Made by a program: the position numbers and the translations under genes. This document shows, one piece after another, positions 9,876 to 19,672 of a stretch of DNA of 49,338 bases. The notes under the pieces were generated by a model. The model saw only the letters and a program-made list of their open reading frames with translations. It ran no database searches and was not told the origin of the DNA. Location: assembly GCA_016281255.1 (NCBI GenBank), contig JAEEIG010000111.1:1-49338 (forward strand), read 5' to 3'. This DNA is from Bacteroidales bacterium. GTDB taxonomy: Bacteria > Bacteroidota > Bacteroidia > Bacteroidales > WCHB1-69. Numbering within the stretch: position 1 is the first letter of the stretch; every line of letters begins with the position of its first letter.

Positions 9876-11690
9876 ATGGAACAAGAAGAAAAAAATTATC
9901 AGCCGGAAACCAGATCGCGTAAATTTTGGCGCGTGGTGTTAGGTTCTATGGTGGGTTTCGTGCTCGCCTCCATGATCACGTGCATTATGGGCATCCTGAT
10001 GATGTTCGCGATGGTGGCCACATTGCAGAAATCCGCCTCCTCGATGTCATCCACGGTGAATGTCAAGGAGAACAGCGTACTAATGCTGGATCTTTCGTCT
10101 AACATCTCGGAACGGGCGGTGGAAATCCCGTTCAACTTCGGGAATTATGCAGACCAAAGCCTCGGCCTCGACAATATCCTGAAGGCCATCAAAGCCGCCG
10201 CCTCCGATTCAAAGATTGAAGGTATCTACCTGAAATCCAGCACAGTGGGAGGTTCTCCCGCTACCGTGAAAGCCATTCGAGATGCGCTGATGGAGTTCAA
10301 GAAAAGCGGCAAGTTCATCTACGCCTACAACGATATCTATACCCAAAACGGCTACTACATGGCCACCGTTGCCGACAAGATACTGCTGAACCCCACGGGC
10401 GACCTCTCCATCAAGGGTTATGCTTTCCAGCTGATGTTCTATAAAAACCTCCTCGACAAAATGGACGTGGAGGTGCAGATTTTCCGTCACGGGCAATTCA
10501 AGAGCGCGGTGGAACCTTACTTCTTGGACAAAATGAGCGATGCCAACCGCGAGCAGCTCTCCACCCTGGCCAACTCTTTGTGGACCGTCTATTTGCAGGA
10601 TGTCTCCAAAGCGCGCAAAATCTCTGTGGATCAGCTGAACAACATCGCCGACAGCATGCTTTGCTCCTCTCCCCAAGAGGCCTTGAAGCTGAAATTAGTG
10701 GACAAATTGGCTTATTCGGACGAGGTGGAGAAGATGATGAAATCGAAAATGAACCTCGGCGATAACGACAAAATCAACTACATCACAGTCAGCCAATATG
10801 CCAAGAGTGTTGCCGACAAGGAGAACAACAGTGGCATGAAGGTGGCGGTGATGTACGCTTACGGCGAGATTTCCGACGGCAAAGGCGACAGCAACCGAGG
10901 CATCTACTCCGAGACCTTCATCAAGGAGTTCCGCAAAGTTTACAAGGACAACAACGTGAAAGCCATTGTGTTGCGCGTCAATTCCCCTGGCGGCAGCGCA
11001 TTAGCTTCCGAAAACATATGGCACGAGATCGAGAACGCCAAGAATGCCGGCAAGAAAGTGGTGGTCTCCATGGGTGACTATGCTGCTTCCGGCGGTTACT
11101 ACATCTCCTGCAATTCCGACTACATCTTCGCAGAGCCCAACACCATCACCGGCTCCATAGGTGTGTTCGGCATGATTCCCTCTGTGCAGAACTTCCTGAA
11201 GAACAAGATCGGCATCACGGTGGACCAGGTCGGTACCAACGCACACTCCGACCAGGGCAGTCTCATGCGTCCGCTGGATGCTTTGGAAAGCGAGCGTATG
11301 CAAGCTTCTATCGAGCAGATTTACAGCACCTTCACGAAACGCGTGGCCGACGGTCGCCACTTGGACGTGGCCTTCGTGGACAGCATCGGACAGGGCCGCG
11401 TGTGGGCCGGCAGCGACGCTCTGCGGCTCGGCTTGGTTGACAAGCTCGGCAACATCAACGACGCTATCGCCAAAGCCGCTGAACTGGCGCAACTCGACAA
11501 CTACGACGTCTGCTATTATCCGAAACAAAAAGATTGGTTCGAGATGGTTTTCAGCATGAAGGACGATGCGATCGAAGAGGCGGTCCGTCAGAAGATGGGC
11601 TATTTCTATCCCATGTTCAACGATCTGCAACAAGTGCTGGAGCGCGAAGGTGTGCAAGCACGCATGCCCATGACCATTATCATACAATAA
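9876..11690 (+). CDS. sppA: Signal peptide peptidase SppA, 67K type
   Basis: N-terminal TM; 'RVNSPGGSALASENIW', 'MGDYAASGGYYISCNSDYIFAEPNTITGSIGVFG'. Confidence 0.95.
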   Translation: MEQEEKNYQPETRSRKFWRVVLGSMVGFVLASMITCIMGILMMFAMVATLQKSASSMSSTVNVKENSVLMLDLSSNISERAVEIPFNFGNYADQSLGLDNILKAIKAAASDSKIEGIYLKSSTVGGSPATVKAIRDALMEFKKSGKFIYAYNDIYTQNGYYMATVADKILLNPTGDLSIKGYAFQLMFYKNLLDKMDVEVQIFRHGQFKSAVEPYFLDKMSDANREQLSTLANSLWTVYLQDVSKARKISVDQLNNIADSMLCSSPQEALKLKLVDKLAYSDEVEKMMKSKMNLGDNDKINYITVSQYAKSVADKENNSGMKVAVMYAYGEISDGKGDSNRGIYSETFIKEFRKVYKDNNVKAIVLRVNSPGGSALASENIWHEIENAKNAGKKVVVSMGDYAASGGYYISCNSDYIFAEPNTITGSIGVFGMIPSVQNFLKNKIGITVDQVGTNAHSDQGSLMRPLDALESERMQASIEQIYSTFTKRVADGRHLDVAFVDSIGQGRVWAGSDALRLGLVDKLGNINDAIAKAAELAQLDNYDVCYYPKQKDWFEMVFSMKDDAIEEAVRQKMGYFYPMFNDLQQVLEREGVQARMPMTIIIQ

Positions 11691-11701
11691 GTCAGCGCAT
11701 T

Positions 11702-12511
11702 ATGGTTCTCGGCTTATGCTTATCCGCCTTTAATATCTACCTTTGGGTGATGATTGCCATCGCCATGGCGGTCTTCGTCTCCCTCTATTTCGTGGATGCC
11801 GGTTACGGAATGCTCAGAAGCGCCAAATGGGGCAAAAGCATCAACAACAAAGTGGCGTGGTTCCTGATGGAGTTCCCCATCTTTTTGTCCATGCTCGTCA
11901 TCTGGCTGCTCTCACCGCACCGTTTCGACATCGTGCCGTTGGTCTTCCTGCTGATTTTCGAAACCCACTACTTCCAACGGGCCATCATTTTCCCGTGGTT
12001 GATGAAGGGCAAGAAGAGCACCATGCCGCTGGGCATTATGTTCTCTGGCATCGCTTTTAATATTTTGAATGCGATGATGCAGGGATACTGGATTTTCTTC
12101 GAATCCTTCAAGGTCGATTATCACGCATTTGGACTTTCATACGCCGACACAGCCTGGCTTTCATCGCCGCAGTTCATCATCGGCTTGATCATCTTTCTCT
12201 TCGGCTTCTACACCAATTTGCGTTCGGACTACATCATCCGCCATCTGCGCAAAAGCGACGACGACACGAACCATTATCTTCCGGAAGGCTTCATGTTCGA
12301 GTATGTCACAAGCGCCAACTACTTCGGCGAATTGACGGAATGGTTGGGGTTTGCCATCCTCACCTGGTCGTTCTCCGGTCTGGTGTTCTTCATCTGGACG
12401 TTTGCCAACTTGGTGCCCCGCGCCCACGCTTTGTACAAGCGCTATCAGTCGGAATTCGGCGAGATTATGAAGCAAAAGAAATTGAAACGGGTCTTCCCGT
12501 TCATCTATTAA
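11702..12511 (+). CDS. Steroid 5-alpha-reductase family (DET2/SRD5A-like) membrane protein
   Basis: C-terminal signature 'GFMFEYVTSANYFGELTEWLGFAILTWSFSGLVFFIWTFANLVPRAHALYKRYQSEF...FPFIY'; start placed at ATG 11702 rather than the 11534 ORF start, which overlaps sppA. Confidence 0.85.
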   Translation: MVLGLCLSAFNIYLWVMIAIAMAVFVSLYFVDAGYGMLRSAKWGKSINNKVAWFLMEFPIFLSMLVIWLLSPHRFDIVPLVFLLIFETHYFQRAIIFPWLMKGKKSTMPLGIMFSGIAFNILNAMMQGYWIFFESFKVDYHAFGLSYADTAWLSSPQFIIGLIIFLFGFYTNLRSDYIIRHLRKSDDDTNHYLPEGFMFEYVTSANYFGELTEWLGFAILTWSFSGLVFFIWTFANLVPRAHALYKRYQSEFGEIMKQKKLKRVFPFIY

Positions 12512-12572
12512 CCTTTGTGAGCAAGAAGTGCAAAAAAAATCATAAAATCGAGTTGTATTAAAATCATATAAT

Positions 12573-13703
12573 ATGAAAAAAACACATTTAATCATTTGTT
12601 TTGCAATAATGATTATTGCAGGATTTTGCATGTCATGCGGCAAAGGCAAAAATGCCGAAACGCCGCAAGCCAAGTTCGAGACCAAAGTGCTTAAATTGGA
12701 GTCTCGTACCTACAACATGACCTTTCCTGCCACATTGGAAGGTACCAGTGAGGTGAAGGTGTATCCTCAGGTGGAGGGCATCGTCAAAGTCAAGAATTTC
12801 ATCAACGGCACCAAAGTCACCAAAGGACAGACCCTTTACATCATCGACCCGACTGAATACAGATTGAACGTGCAATCAGCGGAGGCCAACCTCAGCGCAG
12901 CCAAAGCGCAGATGGAGACCACCAAGTTGCAGTACGAGTCGAACAAGGAGCTGTACAACAAGAAAGTGATCAGCGACTATGTGCTCAAGACCAGCCTCAA
13001 TTCCTACAATTCAGCCAAGGCGTCCGTCCTGCAAGCGGAGGCTCAGCTCAACATCGCCCGTACCAACCTTGGCTATTGCACCGTGACCTCACCGCTCACC
13101 GGCGTTGTTGACGGCAATGGTTTTGACGTGGGCGATTTGGCCAACCGCGGCAACTATCTTTGCCAAGTCAGCGACAACAGCGACATGGATGCCAAATTCT
13201 CCTTCACGGAAAGCCAGCTTCTCGAACTCATCAAGCAGTTCAAGCTGAAGGTGACAAGCAGAGGTATGGAAGGTCCGAAAGGACAGTTCATCGGCGATGC
13301 CATGCCAGCGTTGAAGTTGCAGCTTAAGGACGGCAGCACTTATCCTATGGATGGTAAAATGACGAAAATGGACGCTATCGTGCAAAAGAGCACGGGTACG
13401 GTGACATGCACGGGTTCCTTCCCCAACCCCAATGGCGAGATTCGCTCGGGAATGTCGGCCACCTTGGTGATCCCCATCTCGTCCGACAGCGTGCTGTGCG
13501 TGCCGCAGACCGCCGCCGTGCGCCTGCAGGACCAGATGATGTTTTACCGTGTCAAATCGGACGGCACGGTAGAGGGCATTATCTGCCATGTTATCCCGTC
13601 AAACGATGGTACTGAATATTATATAGAAGATGGTTTGAAAGTGGGGGACGAAGTGGTCGTCAACGGTGCTCGTAAACTATCTAATGGCATGAAAATCAGA
13701 TAG
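12573..13703 (+). CDS. RND efflux periplasmic adaptor subunit (lipoprotein)
   Basis: Lipobox 'IAGFCMSCGK', MFP features 'FINGTKVTKGQTLYIIDP', 'SPLTGVVDG'; upstream of the RND pump gene. Confidence 0.92.
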   Translation: MKKTHLIICFAIMIIAGFCMSCGKGKNAETPQAKFETKVLKLESRTYNMTFPATLEGTSEVKVYPQVEGIVKVKNFINGTKVTKGQTLYIIDPTEYRLNVQSAEANLSAAKAQMETTKLQYESNKELYNKKVISDYVLKTSLNSYNSAKASVLQAEAQLNIARTNLGYCTVTSPLTGVVDGNGFDVGDLANRGNYLCQVSDNSDMDAKFSFTESQLLELIKQFKLKVTSRGMEGPKGQFIGDAMPALKLQLKDGSTYPMDGKMTKMDAIVQKSTGTVTCTGSFPNPNGEIRSGMSATLVIPISSDSVLCVPQTAAVRLQDQMMFYRVKSDGTVEGIICHVIPSNDGTEYYIEDGLKVGDEVVVNGARKLSNGMKIR

Positions 13704-13705
13704 CT

Positions 13706-16700
13706 ATGGAAGAGAAAGTCAAGAAAACCAAATTTTTCGTAAAGCATTGGGTGGCGGCGCTCGCCATCGGTGTCGTCCTCTTGCTGGTCGGTACGTTGAG
13801 TATTTTCACGTTGCCTATTGAGCAATACCCTGACATCGCCCCTCCGCAAGTCATCATCTCGGCCTACTACAGCGGAGCAGATGCCAATGCAGTGCAGAAA
13901 TCGGTCATCCTGCCCATTGAGGAGCAGGTAAACGGCGTGGAAGACATGTTGTATATGACCTCCACCGCCAACTCCAACGGTTCTGCTGAAATCTACGTCT
14001 ATTTCAAGCAGGGCACCGATGCTGACCAGGCTACTACCAATGTGCAAAACCGCGTGAACAGCGCATTGGGACTTCTGCCCTCGGAGGTGACCACCCAAGG
14101 TGTCACAGTGACCAAGAGTGTGAACGCCATTTTGCAGATTCTCAGTTTGGAAAGCACAGATGATCGTTTTGACCAAAAGTTCATTACTAACTATTTGGAC
14201 ATCAACGTACTACCCGCCATCAGCCGTGTTACTGGCGTGGGTCGTACCCAGCTGCTCGGCGACAAGTACGGTGTGCGTATTTGGCTCAAACCTGATATAA
14301 TGGGCACTTATGGCATTACCCCTGAAGAAATCGTTGCGGCTATCAACGAGCAGAACTTGGTCGCCCCTATCGGCAGTTTTGAAAGCGCTGTCAACAAGAT
14401 TGACATTGAGTTCAACGGACTGCTCAACGACATGAGCGAGTTCGAGAATATCGTGATACGCGCCACCCAAGACGGCAATGTGTTGCACTTGTCTGACGTG
14501 GCGGATGTGGAACTGGGTACCAAATCGTACGATTACCGTTCCGATGTTGACGGGCATCCCGGTGTGCTGTTCCTGATCAACCAGGCCCCCGGCGCCAACG
14601 CCACGCAGGTCAACGCCGAAATCAACAAAGTGCTTGACAACCTTTCCAAGAGTCTGCCCGCAGGTCTGGAGTTCAAGCAGTTGGAGACTTCCGACGACTT
14701 CCTGTTCGCCTCCATGCACAGTGTGATCGAGACCCTGATTATCGCCATCATCTTGGTGATTTTGGTGGTCTATCTCTTCCTGCAAGACTTCAAGGCCACC
14801 ATCGTGCCTTCCGTCTCCATTATCATCTCTTTGGTGGGCACCTTCGCCGTTGCCAAGGTGGTGGGATTCTCTCTCAACTTGTTGACGCTCTTTGCTTTGG
14901 TATTGGCCATTGGTACGGTGGTCGATGATGCCATTGTGGTGGTGGAGGCCGTTATGGCCAAGCTGGAGTCGGGCTACAAGAGTACAACGTCTGCCGTTAA
15001 CGATGCTTTGAGCGATGTGACCGCTGCCTGTATCTCCACCGCATTGGTTTTCATGGCGGTGTTCATCCCCGTGACCTTCATGTCAGGTACTTCAGGAACG
15101 TTCTTCAAACAGTTCGGTATCATTATGGCTGCGTCCGTGGCACTTTCGGCCGTGTCGGCTCTGACCATCTGCCCCGCCCTTTGCGCCCTGTTGTTCAAAC
15201 CGAAGCAAGAGGGGGAAGCCGAGAAAAAGAATCTGAGTTACTATGTGCGTGTGGCATATAACACCGCTTTTGGTGCCATCGAAAAGAAGTATCTGAGCGG
15301 TATCTCCAAGTTCATAAAGAAGCCTGCCTTTGCATGGATTCTGTTGGTCGCCTTTACCGGTGGAATGATCTGGTTGATGGCGACCGCACAAAGCGACCTT
15401 GTGCCGCAAGAGGACCAGGGCTTCATGATGGTGGATGTCGGCATGGCTTCTGGCACCTACCTCAACGAAACCGAGCAGACTGTCAAGAAATTGGAAGATT
15501 TCATTCGCACCATCGACGAAGTTGAGATCGTGAGCGGCATTACCGGCTATTCCATCATGAACGGAGGTGCGGGCACGAACTACGGCACTTTGATGGTGAG
15601 GTTGAAAAATTGGGAGGAACGATCGTTCTACAGTATCGCGGACGTTCAAGGTCAAATTTACTATTGGGCGCTAGAGCATTTGCCCCAAGCAACCGTCACC
15701 CCGTTCCAGATGCCGCAGATTCCCGGCTACGGTACAGGTTCCATGATGGAACTTAACCTGCAAGATCGTTCGGGAACCGGCGACAACCAGTCATTCGTGG
15801 ATATGGGTGCCCAATTCGCCAAAAAATTGCAGGAACGTCCGGAAGTTGCCCTTGCATCATCCTCCTACTCGCAAGACTATCCCAAATACCGTCTGGATAT
15901 TGATGCAACAGCCTGCAAACGCAAGGGTGTCTCTCCGAAAACGGTTTTGAATACTATCGGCATCAACCTTGCTGGCAACTACATAGGCAACTATATCCAA
16001 TATGGAAAAGTGTATCAGGTTTTGTTGGAGGCTGGCGAATCCTACCGCATGGAACCCAGCACGCTCAACAATATTTTCGTTCAGACGGGCGGCGGCATGT
16101 CACCTGCATCCGAGTTTGTCACCCTGACGGAGGGTTTGGGCTCTTCACAGGAGCGCCGCTTCAACATGTTCCCAAGTTACAATATGAGCCTCATGCCAGC
16201 CACCGGTTATACCTCCGACCATGTGAGAACCGCTGTTCAAGAGGTGATGGCCGAGGTCTTCCCGACCGATTACGGTTACGAATACGGCGGTATGGCCCGT
16301 GAGGAGGCTGAAAACGCCGGTTCCAACGAAACCATCCTCATCTACGGTATTGCCATACTGATTGTTTACCTCATCTTGGCATGCCTCTACAATTCCCTGT
16401 TTATCCCCTTCGCCGTCCTCTTCTCCATTCCGTTTGGCCTTTTCGGGGCCTACCTGACCGTCCGTCCGCTGGAAACGCTGATGGGCGTGGGTGTGAACGT
16501 CTATGTGCAGACGGGTGTCATCATGTTGATGGGCTTGGTGGCCAAAACCGCCATCCTGATCACGGAGTTCGCCATCCAGAAACGTGAGGAGGGTCTGTCG
16601 ATTTTTGACGCGGCCATCGGTGCTTGTAAAGACCGTCTGCGTCCTATCTTGATGACCGTTTCCACCATGGTCATCGGTATGATTCCGTTGGCTATCGAAG

Positions 16701-16894
16701 GTGGCGCCGGTGCCGTGGGCAACAAATCGCTGTCACTCACTGTCATCGGAGGTATGATCGTGGGTATCATCGCCATTCTTTTCGTCACACCGGCATTCTA
16801 CATTTTCTTCCAGAAGGTACATGAGAAACTGACACCTGGTGAAAAGGAAGAGGAAACAGACAATGCTGAACCGGTAACAGTAATCAGTGAATAG
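13706..16894 (+). CDS. HAE1/AcrB-type RND efflux inner-membrane transporter
   Basis: 1062 aa; 'TLPIEQYPDIAPP', 'GTVVDDAIVVVEAVMAKLE', 'GLVAKTAILITEFA'. Confidence 0.95.
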   Translation: MEEKVKKTKFFVKHWVAALAIGVVLLLVGTLSIFTLPIEQYPDIAPPQVIISAYYSGADANAVQKSVILPIEEQVNGVEDMLYMTSTANSNGSAEIYVYFKQGTDADQATTNVQNRVNSALGLLPSEVTTQGVTVTKSVNAILQILSLESTDDRFDQKFITNYLDINVLPAISRVTGVGRTQLLGDKYGVRIWLKPDIMGTYGITPEEIVAAINEQNLVAPIGSFESAVNKIDIEFNGLLNDMSEFENIVIRATQDGNVLHLSDVADVELGTKSYDYRSDVDGHPGVLFLINQAPGANATQVNAEINKVLDNLSKSLPAGLEFKQLETSDDFLFASMHSVIETLIIAIILVILVVYLFLQDFKATIVPSVSIIISLVGTFAVAKVVGFSLNLLTLFALVLAIGTVVDDAIVVVEAVMAKLESGYKSTTSAVNDALSDVTAACISTALVFMAVFIPVTFMSGTSGTFFKQFGIIMAASVALSAVSALTICPALCALLFKPKQEGEAEKKNLSYYVRVAYNTAFGAIEKKYLSGISKFIKKPAFAWILLVAFTGGMIWLMATAQSDLVPQEDQGFMMVDVGMASGTYLNETEQTVKKLEDFIRTIDEVEIVSGITGYSIMNGGAGTNYGTLMVRLKNWEERSFYSIADVQGQIYYWALEHLPQATVTPFQMPQIPGYGTGSMMELNLQDRSGTGDNQSFVDMGAQFAKKLQERPEVALASSSYSQDYPKYRLDIDATACKRKGVSPKTVLNTIGINLAGNYIGNYIQYGKVYQVLLEAGESYRMEPSTLNNIFVQTGGGMSPASEFVTLTEGLGSSQERRFNMFPSYNMSLMPATGYTSDHVRTAVQEVMAEVFPTDYGYEYGGMAREEAENAGSNETILIYGIAILIVYLILACLYNSLFIPFAVLFSIPFGLFGAYLTVRPLETLMGVGVNVYVQTGVIMLMGLVAKTAILITEFAIQKREEGLSIFDAAIGACKDRLRPILMTVSTMVIGMIPLAIEGGAGAVGNKSLSLTVIGGMIVGIIAILFVTPAFYIFFQKVHEKLTPGEKEEETDNAEPVTVISE

Positions 16895-16961
16895 TAATCA
16901 GTATATATTAAATGCACTTTAAGCAGTCTCGAAGAAACAAGGTGCAAGAAGTGCAATTAAC

Positions 16962-16990
16962 CCCACAAAAGGCGTTAGCCGTAGTGTGGG
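16962..16990 (+). promoter_or_regulatory. Nested hairpin in the leader of the outer-membrane factor gene
   Basis: CCCACA-AAA-GGC-GTTA-GCC-GTAG-TGTGGG, about 20 nt upstream of ATG 17011. Confidence 0.5.
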
Positions 16991-17010
16991 AGGACAAAAG
17001 ACAAAGTAAT

Positions 17011-18366
17011 ATGAAAAACAGACGCGTATATATCATGATAATAGCAGCAACGCTGCTATTCACCAGCTGCAACCTATATCGGAAATACCAGTCCGACACC
17101 ACCGTCCGCAGCGACGTGATGGGCGATGTGGTGAACCCGCAGGACACCGTCTCCTTAGGCGCCGCGGACTGGCGCACCGCATTCCCCGACCCGCTGCTGC
17201 AGCGGCTCGTCGAGACCGCATTGGCCAACAACACCGACCTGCGCGTCGCGCAGCTCTCCATCGAGCAGGCCCGGAACAACGTCAAGGCCGCGAAATGGGG
17301 CTTTGCGCCCACACTCTCCCTCTCCCCGCAGGCTTCCTACGCCCACCAGGGGACGGGCGCGTTCACCTTCCAGGTGCCCGTGACGGCCAGCTGGCAATTG
17401 GGCATCTTCGGGCAGACCACCACCAATGTGCGGATGGCGAAATCCCAGACCGCCTACGCCGAGGACTACAAGCAGGCCGTGCAGGTCAGCTTGGCCGCCA
17501 ACGTCGCCAGCCTCTATTACACGCTGGTGATGCTCGACCGCCAGCTGGAAATTGCCGAGCAGACCGACGCCTTGTGGGGCGAGTCGCTGGAATCGACACG
17601 CGCCCTGTACGAGGCCGGCGTCACCCAAAGCCCCGCCGTCTATCGGATGGAGGCTTCCGTGGCGCAGGTGAAGGCGGACATCGTTGACTTGCGCAACAGC
17701 ATCCTCACCACGGAGGCGGCCCTCTGCAATCTGCTGGCGGAGCCGCCGCACCACATCGAGCGCGCCCCCTTCGGCACGTTCCGGATGCCGGAACAGCTGC
17801 ATGTGGGCTTGCCCCTGCGCCTGCTCGACGCGCGTCCCGACGTACGCATGGCCGAGCGCAACATGGAACTCGCCTACTACGGCACCCAGCAGGCCCGCCA
17901 GGCCTTCTACCCCACTCTCACCATCAACGGGCTCTTCGGCATGGCCGGGAACCCCGTGCAAATGATCGGACAGGCGGTGGCATCGCTGGTGCAACCCATT
18001 TTCGCCGGCGGCCAGCTGAACGCCCGGCTCAAGAATGCGAAGTTGGACCAGGAAATGGCAAGACTGGAGTTCGAGCAGGCCCTGCTCGACGCGGGCAGCG
18101 AAGTCTATGAGTATCTTCATGACTGCCAGGCCGCCGGACAAAAGGCCGCCTTCATCGACACGCAGGTCCAGTCTCTCCAAAATGCCTACGACGCGACTTC
18201 CGAGCTGATGATGAACGGCACGAACACCTATTTGGAGGTGCTCACGGCGCAGGAGTCGCTGCTGACGGCACAACTCACGCAGGTGGAGAACCGGTATGAG
18301 ATGATCCAGGCTCTCATCAACCTCTACACGGCGCTGGGCGGCTTCGGAACGGGAACAGAAAAATAA
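17011..18366 (+). CDS. TolC/OprM-type outer-membrane efflux lipoprotein
   Basis: Lipobox 'LLFTSC'; OMF repeats 'NTDLRVAQLSIEQARNNVKAAKWGFAPTLSL' and 'NGTNTYLEVLTAQESLLTAQL'. Start revised from 16912. Confidence 0.92.
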   Translation: MKNRRVYIMIIAATLLFTSCNLYRKYQSDTTVRSDVMGDVVNPQDTVSLGAADWRTAFPDPLLQRLVETALANNTDLRVAQLSIEQARNNVKAAKWGFAPTLSLSPQASYAHQGTGAFTFQVPVTASWQLGIFGQTTTNVRMAKSQTAYAEDYKQAVQVSLAANVASLYYTLVMLDRQLEIAEQTDALWGESLESTRALYEAGVTQSPAVYRMEASVAQVKADIVDLRNSILTTEAALCNLLAEPPHHIERAPFGTFRMPEQLHVGLPLRLLDARPDVRMAERNMELAYYGTQQARQAFYPTLTINGLFGMAGNPVQMIGQAVASLVQPIFAGGQLNARLKNAKLDQEMARLEFEQALLDAGSEVYEYLHDCQAAGQKAAFIDTQVQSLQNAYDATSELMMNGTNTYLEVLTAQESLLTAQLTQVENRYEMIQALINLYTALGGFGTGTEK

Positions 18367-18373
18367 ACGATAG

Positions 18374-19540
18374 CTAACAGCCTTTTGCGCGGCGGGGATC
18401 CTGACGGATCTTCGCCGCCATTTTTTTGTCATCAAGCGGGAGACGTTGCGGACCAACGGAGTAATCCTTGCCGGTCTGCTTCCAAGCAAGGTAGCATTCC
18501 CGGATTTCGTCGCGCCAGCCCCTGCGGATGAAGAACTGGCCGGTGCGGTCCCAGAAGTCGTTGACCTCGATGACCACCGGGCCGTCGTCGGTGAGGGCGA
18601 TGTCCCAGCCTGCCACCTTGCAATAAGGGAACGCCTGCTGGAAACGGATAACCTCCGCCTTCACGGCCTCCCAGTTCTCGACGAGAACCCCGTTCAGCTG
18701 CGCCCCGCTGTCGGGATGGCAGTCGATGTCTTTCACGTTGCGCCAGCCGCCGAACTGGATGGCGTGGCGGATCTCGCCGGTGGCCACATCCACGCAGACA
18801 TCCACGTTCCCGCCGCCGCCCGCGTTATCGACGCAGCGGCCGGCCCGCCCGACCTTGATGAACGTGGCGATCACCTTCGCCGAGCCGTCCGGATAGAGGG
18901 CGGTCATGAAACGCACCGTGTTGACGGACGAGGCATTGAAAGCGGCGAACTGGGCCGTCTGCCGCACCACGCTCTCGAAAACCAGCGCCTCGTCGCCCAA
19001 AACGGACGAAAGAGCCAGCTGTTGTCCGTCGAAGCGGGTCAACGTTGCGTCATCATCTTGATAGTCGATACTTTTGATCACCCAGACATTGTCGCCGTGC
19101 GAGCTCTCCGTGGTCTTGATGACGCAGGATTGCACCCCCTTGGCCTTCATGATACGCAACACCCCGGCGAGATTGCCAGCACATTCGGAATGAACCGTGT
19201 AACGGCCTTCGGGTTGGTAGTGGCAGTACAGTTCGGAAGTCCGCACCCCCGTGTTTTCCAGCATCTTGTGCGCCACAAACTTGTTGCGGGCCAGCGACAT
19301 ATACTTCAACGGGTTGAGCAGTTCCAGATAATACCGCTGCTCGTCCAATCCCAGGAAATCGCGGCGGAAATCCTCGCTCCGTTTCTCAAATTCGAACTCG
19401 TAATACTCCTCTGGCCGCAAACCCTTGGCACGATAGAGGGAGAGATAGTCTCGAATCACCCTCATCCGCGCCGGAACGGGATACTTCCTTGCCAGCTGAA
19501 TGGCGTGATAAACGGCTGATATGTTGCTTCTTATAGACAT
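18374..19540 (-). CDS. Sugar-transfer-associated ATP-grasp family protein
   Basis: ATP-grasp-like 'VIKTTESSHGDNVWVI', 'VAGWDIALTDDGPVVIEVNDFWDRTGQF'; within a glycan gene block. Confidence 0.75.
   Translation of the reverse strand: MSIRSNISAVYHAIQLARKYPVPARMRVIRDYLSLYRAKGLRPEEYYEFEFEKRSEDFRRDFLGLDEQRYYLELLNPLKYMSLARNKFVAHKMLENTGVRTSELYCHYQPEGRYTVHSECAGNLAGVLRIMKAKGVQSCVIKTTESSHGDNVWVIKSIDYQDDDATLTRFDGQQLALSSVLGDEALVFESVVRQTAQFAAFNASSVNTVRFMTALYPDGSAKVIATFIKVGRAGRCVDNAGGGGNVDVCVDVATGEIRHAIQFGGWRNVKDIDCHPDSGAQLNGVLVENWEAVKAEVIRFQQAFPYCKVAGWDIALTDDGPVVIEVNDFWDRTGQFFIRRGWRDEIRECYLAWKQTGKDYSVGPQRLPLDDKKMAAKIRQDPRRAKGC
18389..18427 (+). terminator. Rho-independent terminator for the RND operon, embedded in the 3' end of the convergent ATP-grasp gene
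   Basis: GCGGCG-GG-GATCC-TGAC-GGATC-TT-CGCCGC followed by a 7-T tract (18421-18427). Confidence 0.75.
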
Positions 19541-19555
19541 TGACTTTGAATTTTG

Positions 19556-19625
19556 ACCCAGGGCTGCGGCCTGCGGCCTTTCCCAGGGCTACCGAGCTCT
19601 TGTCCCTTCGGGACTGCTCAAGGAA
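19556..19625. repeat. Intergenic repeat copy B
   Basis: ACCCAGGGCT...GCTACCGAGCTCTTGTCCCTTCGGGACTGCTCAAGGAAA, homologous to copy A at 4473-4543. Confidence 0.8.
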
Positions 19626-19672
19626 ATAATTTTAATTTACGTAGGCTTTTACACTCGCCAACTACTAACTAT

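Noticed and set aside
10209-10676. 155-aa ORF antisense to sppA
   Set aside because: Shadow ORF; sppA motifs are unambiguous on the plus strand.
17155-18489. 444-aa antisense ORF opposite the outer-membrane factor gene
   Set aside because: Arg/Leu/Gly-rich shadow of a well-supported OMF gene in GC-rich sequence; no recognisable domain.
18446-19519. 357-aa ORF antisense to the ATP-grasp gene
   Set aside because: Shadow ORF; the minus-strand frame has clear ATP-grasp motifs.
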